A DNA stretch of 64,000 nucleotides, taken from positions 6,324,001 to 6,388,000 of the forward strand of contig NC_003281.10 in assembly GCF_000002985.6 (NCBI RefSeq), read 5' to 3'. Numbering within the stretch: position 1 is the stretch's first letter; each line of letters begins with the position of its first letter. Below are positions 58,902 to 64,000 of this stretch, piece by piece. The notes beneath the pieces were generated by a model. It was not told where the DNA came from. It saw only the letters and a list, made by a program, of their open reading frames with translations, and ran no database searches. This stretch comes from Caenorhabditis elegans (lineage: Eukaryota; Nematoda; Chromadorea; Rhabditida; Rhabditidae). Both the position numbers and the translations under genes were made by a program.

Positions 58902-59551
58902 CCACTTCATTCCAATTTTTCTGTTCCTGTTTGCTAACCTTGTTGTTTTTGCCGTTACCCCCGTTATGTTGACATTTTTCAATGAATATCCATCTGAAAT
59001 AATTCGCTTCGATATACCAAAGAGGGATTTGGTAATGATCTGGTTTTCAAATTCAACACAATTCTAATTAGATCAAGTGTTTTGACCAAAATTTTCTTCA
59101 AAGGGAGGACCAAGTTATTACGAGCGCAGGTCTCACAACGAACACATTTACTACGGTAATCTTCAACTTTATTCATCATACAACGAAATCTTCCCTATTT
59201 AGAATTTAGCTTTTTCTTGGCGTATTCTGAACATTTTTTGCTAAATACGTCGCTTTTGTTAAGCAATTAAAAAATAGAACTATACATTTTCGCTCTCGCC
59301 TTCTAAATATTTATTTTTCGAAAACATTTCTTCTTCTTTTGATTGGCTACGGTATGCGAGTCCGCAATAGTCCGTCGCGGTGATTGCACACTTTTATCTT
59401 CCGAGAATTTTTTTACAATTTTATTTTCCATTTTCTCATTAATTTTTCCCCGAAAAAAAAAAAGAAAATGCCATGTTTTTGTTTTCAAAAAATTGTCGAT
59501 ATTTTATTTACTCGTAATATCTCTTCCGGGGTGATGAATATTTTGTTTCAG
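58902..59551. promoter_or_regulatory. intergenic region upstream of let-716
   Basis: No coding sequence is supported. A GC-richer patch at about 59340-59395 (GATTGGCTACGGTATGCGAGTCCG) resembles a promoter, including a GATTGG (CCAAT-box-like) element. A TTTTGTTTCAG acceptor ends at 59551, directly before the let-716 ATG. Confidence 0.5.
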
Positions 59552-62500
59552 ATGGTTAAACTAGATGAGGTAACAAACGAAAAGTGCTTCCCGCGTGGTG
59601 GTGGTTCGGACAAGCCAAAACCATTGAACAAATCCAACTCGGACTTTGTAGGAACGAAAGGAGGGCTAAAGGTTTGTTATTATCTCTCTTTTCATTCTAA
59701 GTATTCAAGTTTTAGAGAAAGTCCGCAGCCCCAGAACAACACGAGGCCAAGAAAGCTAAAGAAGAATCTAGCTGGATTCCGAAGGTTGAGGAGAACTGCT
59801 TCATTGAAGGACTCACAGGTTTTGGGGTAGTTTCTGAGGTTTTCGATGATGGAGTTCTTCTGCATACCGCTGGTACACATACCGTCAAGATTCATGCTTC
59901 AGAAGTCTCGAAGAAGTTTACGGAACTTTTCAACGAGGAAAAAATTGAGATTAAGAATGCATTTCAACTCGGCCAGATGGTTCCATTTCGTGTGATTAGT
60001 AAGAAGCAAGGTAACGACAAAGGGAAGGTGAAAGGAACTTGCAACCCAGCTCGGCTCAACAAACATCTCTCTCCAAATATGTTGGCTGCCGGTCTCGTTC
60101 TTCATACCGCCGTCGTCAGTATTGAGGAGAAGGGTGCTATTCTGGATGTTGGACTTGATCAAATAACAGGATTCATCGAGAAATCGCAATTTCCAGCAGC
60201 AGGATTGAAAGAAGGAATGCCACTTATTGTTCGAGTTCTATCTTCCACGTCAAGAGTAGTAAAAGTAACTTCCTTTGTGGAGCAGGACAATTTGAATATG
60301 ACGTCTTGTGAGAAGCTCCAACTGAACCATTTGATGCCTGGAACAATTCTCGAATGTGAGCCAACAGGAGACGCAGTTACTGCTGGAGTCATTGTAAACA
60401 TTGGAAATGGCCTGAAAGGAATTCTCCCTCGCCGAAATTTGCCTCCGCGCCTTCGTGAGAATCCGGAGAAGCTCGGGAAAGCCATTAGAGCAATTGTGAT
60501 GTTCTGTCAACAAAATTCAAAAATCCTTGTACTCAATGCACACCCAGATATTGTTGCTGCCAGTCGTATCGAAAAAAGAACATCGTTTGAAGGAATTTCA
60601 ATTGGAGACAAAGTCAAGTGCACTGTAATTGATGTACTCCCAACCAAAAGTATGGTGTACTTTGCTCTCCCTGCTATCGATGGAAAAAAGTCATTGGTCA
60701 CTGCGGTGTCATCTCGAGGACTTTTGGAAAAACCAGATCAAGTTTCTACTGAGTATGAAGTTGGAACGGAAAAGCTGTGTCGAGTCACAGGATTTCGATA
60801 TGCAGACCGATCGATCACCATTTCAACGAGAAAAGATATTTTGAATCAAAAAATTACAAAATATCAGGTAATTAAAAGTAAAATTAAATATTCCATTTTT
60901 ATATTTTCAGGATGCAAAGTGTGGAGATGTACTTGATGCTCGTGTTCATCACGTGGCAAAAAGTGGAGTTTACTTCATGGTGTGTAATTTTGTAAAAGCA
61001 TTTGCTCCTTTGAGCATGCTTTCGGATAAGCCACTTCCTGCGCAAAAAATGAAGAACATCTATAAAGTTGGAACTGAAGTAAAATGTCGTGTATGGCAGA
61101 TTTGCGACGAGAGAAAAAATTTAATCGTCACATGTCGAGAGTCTATTCTTGGATTGAAAAGTCCGTCCGTCAACAGTGTTCAAGAGTTGGAGATTGGAGT
61201 TACTGTTCCATGCGTTATCAGAAAGGTTTTCCCAACGGGAGTTCTTCTTCTCGGAACATTCAATAACATTTGTGGAGTTCTTAGAAAGGAATCCGCCGTT
61301 CATTTGCCAGGAACACCGAAGAACAACGATTTTGTAGTTGCTAATGTGGAGAAGATCGAGGACAACCGAGTTGTATTTGTGCTTCGTGACGTTAACCCGA
61401 GTGCTGCTGTTGCAAATGGACAAAATTCCGAGAAGAAACTGGTTCAGAGACCGAACCCAGCTGATGGAGGTATATCAATTGGAAAGATCTACAAAGGATC
61501 ATTGTGTGCCAAGGCAGGAGAGAAAGCAAATGTCACTTTCACCGGTGAAGGAAAGAAAGAAGTTTATGCTTCTGTAGATGATCATCTTCTATCCGATCTT
61601 CTTGATGCTCCAATTGGACTAACAAAGAGATTGTTGATTGAGAATAAGGAAGATATTTCAACTATTGTGCCAATGGGTAAAATGGCAGCTATCAACCGAG
61701 CCTGTGTGAAAAGATCTGTTGCTAGTTTTGTAAAAGGAATGAAGCTACCAAAGAAGATTGATGAGCTGAAAGTAGGAAAAGTTATTGTCGGAATCGTTGG
61801 GCAAGTCATCACGAATGTTGGAGTATTTGTGGAGCTCGTTGGAGGAAGTGGACTTGTTGGAAAGGTTCTGGAAAGAAGTGAGCAATTTTTATACTTTAAT
61901 GCTTATTTTTATTTTTCCTTGCTTATAGAGAATGCCAAGAACACCAGCGAACTTCTCGAAGTTGGACAAGTCATTGTGGGAACAATTGAGAGCATTGATA
62001 CAACGAAAAAGAGTTTTCTTATTGATCCATGTGTTAGTTTAACCTAAACTTGTAGTGTAATGAAATTTAAATTTTAGACTGATCTAGAAACTGGCGAGCT
62101 GATGCTTAAGAAATATGCTCTTCCACTTTTGGAATCAATTGTTGAAGAAGTGAAATGGCTCGCCGAGCAGTCCAACTATCCAATTCCTGGTTCCAAAGTC
62201 AATGGTAAAGTCACCAAAGAATTAGATGATCTGACGCTAGTGGAATTCGAGCACAATGGAAAGAAGATTGCTGGTATTTTACCAAAGATGGTTGATGATA
62301 AGAAGACAACTGAGAAAACCAAGAAGAAGAAAGCAACAAAATCATTTATCGTAGTCGATATCAACCATTCCACTAATGAAGTCGTTCTGGCCACTCCATC
62401 TACTGAACAATCAAGAATCGTTGCAATACGTCGTGATTACTTGTGCGCAGTTTCACCAGACGGTCTGATTTATTTACCAACAAGACTTCATCCAAATCAT

Positions 62501-64000
62501 CTTCCAACTTCTGATTCAAAAGTTAAACTTCATACTGTTATCGATCTCAATGATCAGAAGTCAGTTGGAGAAGGAGTTTTCGTGGCTACACGTGGTGGTG
62601 GAGATGTGGACGATGTAGCAAGAACAACATTGATCAATAAAGAGTTTGTGGGAGACGAAAAGAAAAAGAAGCAGACAGCTGAAGGATCTGATGGCGCAGT
62701 GTCAACCAGCACAAAAAGCGTCAAAAATTTCGGAGTCTACAGTGGTGTAGTTATTGGAACCGCCAATCTAGAAGAGAATCGAAAAAGAAACTCATTGTTT
62801 GCTGATATTCGTCTTCCTGGGGATAATATTGGACGACTTCATGTCTCTGAACTTCCTCCAAGTCTTCTGAAAGCTGAGAATCCACTTGATGAATTTGTTA
62901 AAAGGAACGTGCGAAAAGCTGTTATCGTCCGTATTATTGGATTTATCAAGAGTTCTAAGGGACCAAGAATCGCAGAATTGACTATGATCCCATCAAAAAT
63001 TCAAGCTGGAAAGGTTCGTGCATCCAATCTCTCGTATAAATCCAACTACAAAATCGGAGACGTCGTCAAATGTTTCGGGGCTAACACAATGACTGAAAAA
63101 CAGGAATTAAAAGTTGAAGTCAATCCAGTTTGGACTGGAACCATCTCTCGTGAGAATCTGTCTGATGATCTGAAAGTAACTGCTGCTGATGGAGGAATCG
63201 TTGACTTGGCTCTCAAAAAAGGAGAAATGCGCGAAGCAAAGATCACGGCTGTTGACAGAAAGAATATGTCATTAAAGTTGACTCTTGATACTGCTGAAGA
63301 AGCATTCGAAATTGGAGCATCTGTAACAGGACGTGTCTTCTTTGTTAGTAAAACCTACATCCGATTGAAGCTTTCATCTGGACAACAAGCTGTTCTAACA
63401 CCAACTGCTATCACGGATAAATATGAAACCATTGAGAAAATCACAGAGAACCAGTTGACAGATGGAAAACTTGTTGATGTTGTCTGCGCAAAATTACAAG
63501 AAAAACCACGAAGATATTTCGTTGTGCTCAAAAATCGGTTTAACTCTAAATCTACGGATGCAAAAAGACAATTGTTATTAGATAGCAAACTCATGAAGGA
63601 AGGTGATCAGTATGATGGAATCGTTGAAAACGCCTCGAAAGGATCGTTATTCATTGAACTTGGACCTGGAGTTTCCGGACGAATCCCAGTGAATGAGGAG
63701 AATCAAGATCTGTAAGTTTTTTTTCGTTCAGACAGAAAATTCGGAAAACATTTGATTTTCAGATTGGAAATCGGAACGAACAGTGTTATCCGTGTGACCG
63801 TCGTTAAAGTTGCAAAGAATGAAATCACATTGAAGCTCGACGACATTCTCATTAGAAAATGGACAGTGAAGCCGGATAGAAAACGGACGTCATCAAAAAG
63901 TGAAGGAGTTCCATCCAAAGTCGCCTTATTGGAAGAGGAAAGATCAAAGGAGACTGTTGAAGCTGAAGATCCTGGATTTGATTGGTCGAATAAGGGGTTT
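59552..64000 (+). CDS. let-716: LET-716, RRP5/PDCD11 homologue (partial, runs off the window)
   Basis: Six exons are present (59552-59671, 59716-60867, 60911-61877, 61929-62032, 62078-63711, 63763-end), giving about 1405 residues before the window ends without a stop. The frame is a chain of S1 RNA-binding domains, seen as repeated signatures such as GAILDVGLDQITGFIEKSQ, AGVIVNIGNGLKGILPRRN, GVFVELVGGSGLVGKV and GSLFIELGPGVSGRIPVNEE. RRP5 is the only processing factor needed for both 18S and 5.8S pathways; its N-terminal S1 array binds pre-rRNA and a C-terminal HAT/TPR part (beyond this window) binds SSU factors. I start at 59552 because an acceptor TTTGTTTCAG lies immediately before this ATG; the in-frame ATG at 59534 falls in the intron or outron. 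Confidence 0.92.

Noticed and set aside
59384-59551. N-terminal extension of LET-716 from 59384 or the ATG at 59534
   Set aside because: Both read through the TTTGTTTCAG acceptor that ends at 59551, so they should be removed by trans- or cis-splicing.
1-64000. tRNA, rRNA, CRISPR or transposase genes
   Set aside because: I saw no convincing A/B box pair with a cloverleaf, no rRNA-like block, no CRISPR-type array and no transposase motif; this was a visual scan only.

Overview
The window is AT-rich nematode DNA and almost certainly Caenorhabditis elegans. Introns are short, acceptors are of the TTTTCAG type, genes are densely packed on both strands, and likely trans-splice acceptors sit just upstream of start codons. 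The spliced product at 14598-15827 is recognisable as LET-767. The set of neighbours (RPN-13, AKAP-1, THOC-2, RPS-13, an NFX1 homologue, MAK16, RRP5/LET-716) matches what I remember of the C56G2-C16A3 region of chromosome III. That placement is from memory, not from a search. Exon coordinates were derived by hand from splice signals and reading-frame continuity.

Layout. 1-7748: no gene I can defend; only small inverted repeats and one cysteine-rich membrane-like ORF. 7749-11716 (+): a secreted, probably GPI-anchored protein with two degenerate PEBP-like regions. 11715-14443: a 2.5-kb satellite array lying between two copies of that gene's 3' UTR; its core is a palindrome identical to the consensus nuclear-receptor inverted repeat. 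14598-19287 (-): three genes, let-767 (long-chain 3-ketoacyl-CoA/steroid reductase), rpn-13 (proteasomal ubiquitin receptor) and an unrecognised 197-residue protein. 22715-24056 (+): the mitochondrial RNase P methyltransferase subunit (TRMT10C/MRPP1-like), with a long hairpin in its last 5'UTR intron. 29482-41419 (+): akap-1, a mitochondrial anchor protein with KH and Tudor domains and several apparent first exons. 42693-43822 (-): a NAA80-like actin N-acetyltransferase with a polyproline tract, divergent from thoc-2 (44046-49772, +). 50132-50981 (-): rps-13. 51391-55009 (+): NFX1-like RING/zinc-finger/R3H protein. 55462-58901 (+): MAK16, NDUFB9 and ZNF622/REI1 homologues with operon-like spacing. 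59552-end (+): let-716/RRP5, truncated by the window edge.

The right half is enriched for RNA and ribosome functions: mRNA export (THOC-2), a small-subunit protein (RPS-13), 60S assembly (MAK16, ZNF622) and pre-rRNA processing (RRP5). A complex I subunit sits among them. The left half has lipid and ubiquitin functions plus two proteins tied to mitochondrial RNA (MRPP1-like and AKAP-1). The most unusual non-coding features are the palindromic satellite with its duplicated UTR flanks, a 95-bp foldback element, the hairpin before the MRPP1 start, and structured sequence in introns of rpn-13 and rps-13. I did not find a mobile-element ORF, CRISPR array, tRNA or rRNA gene.
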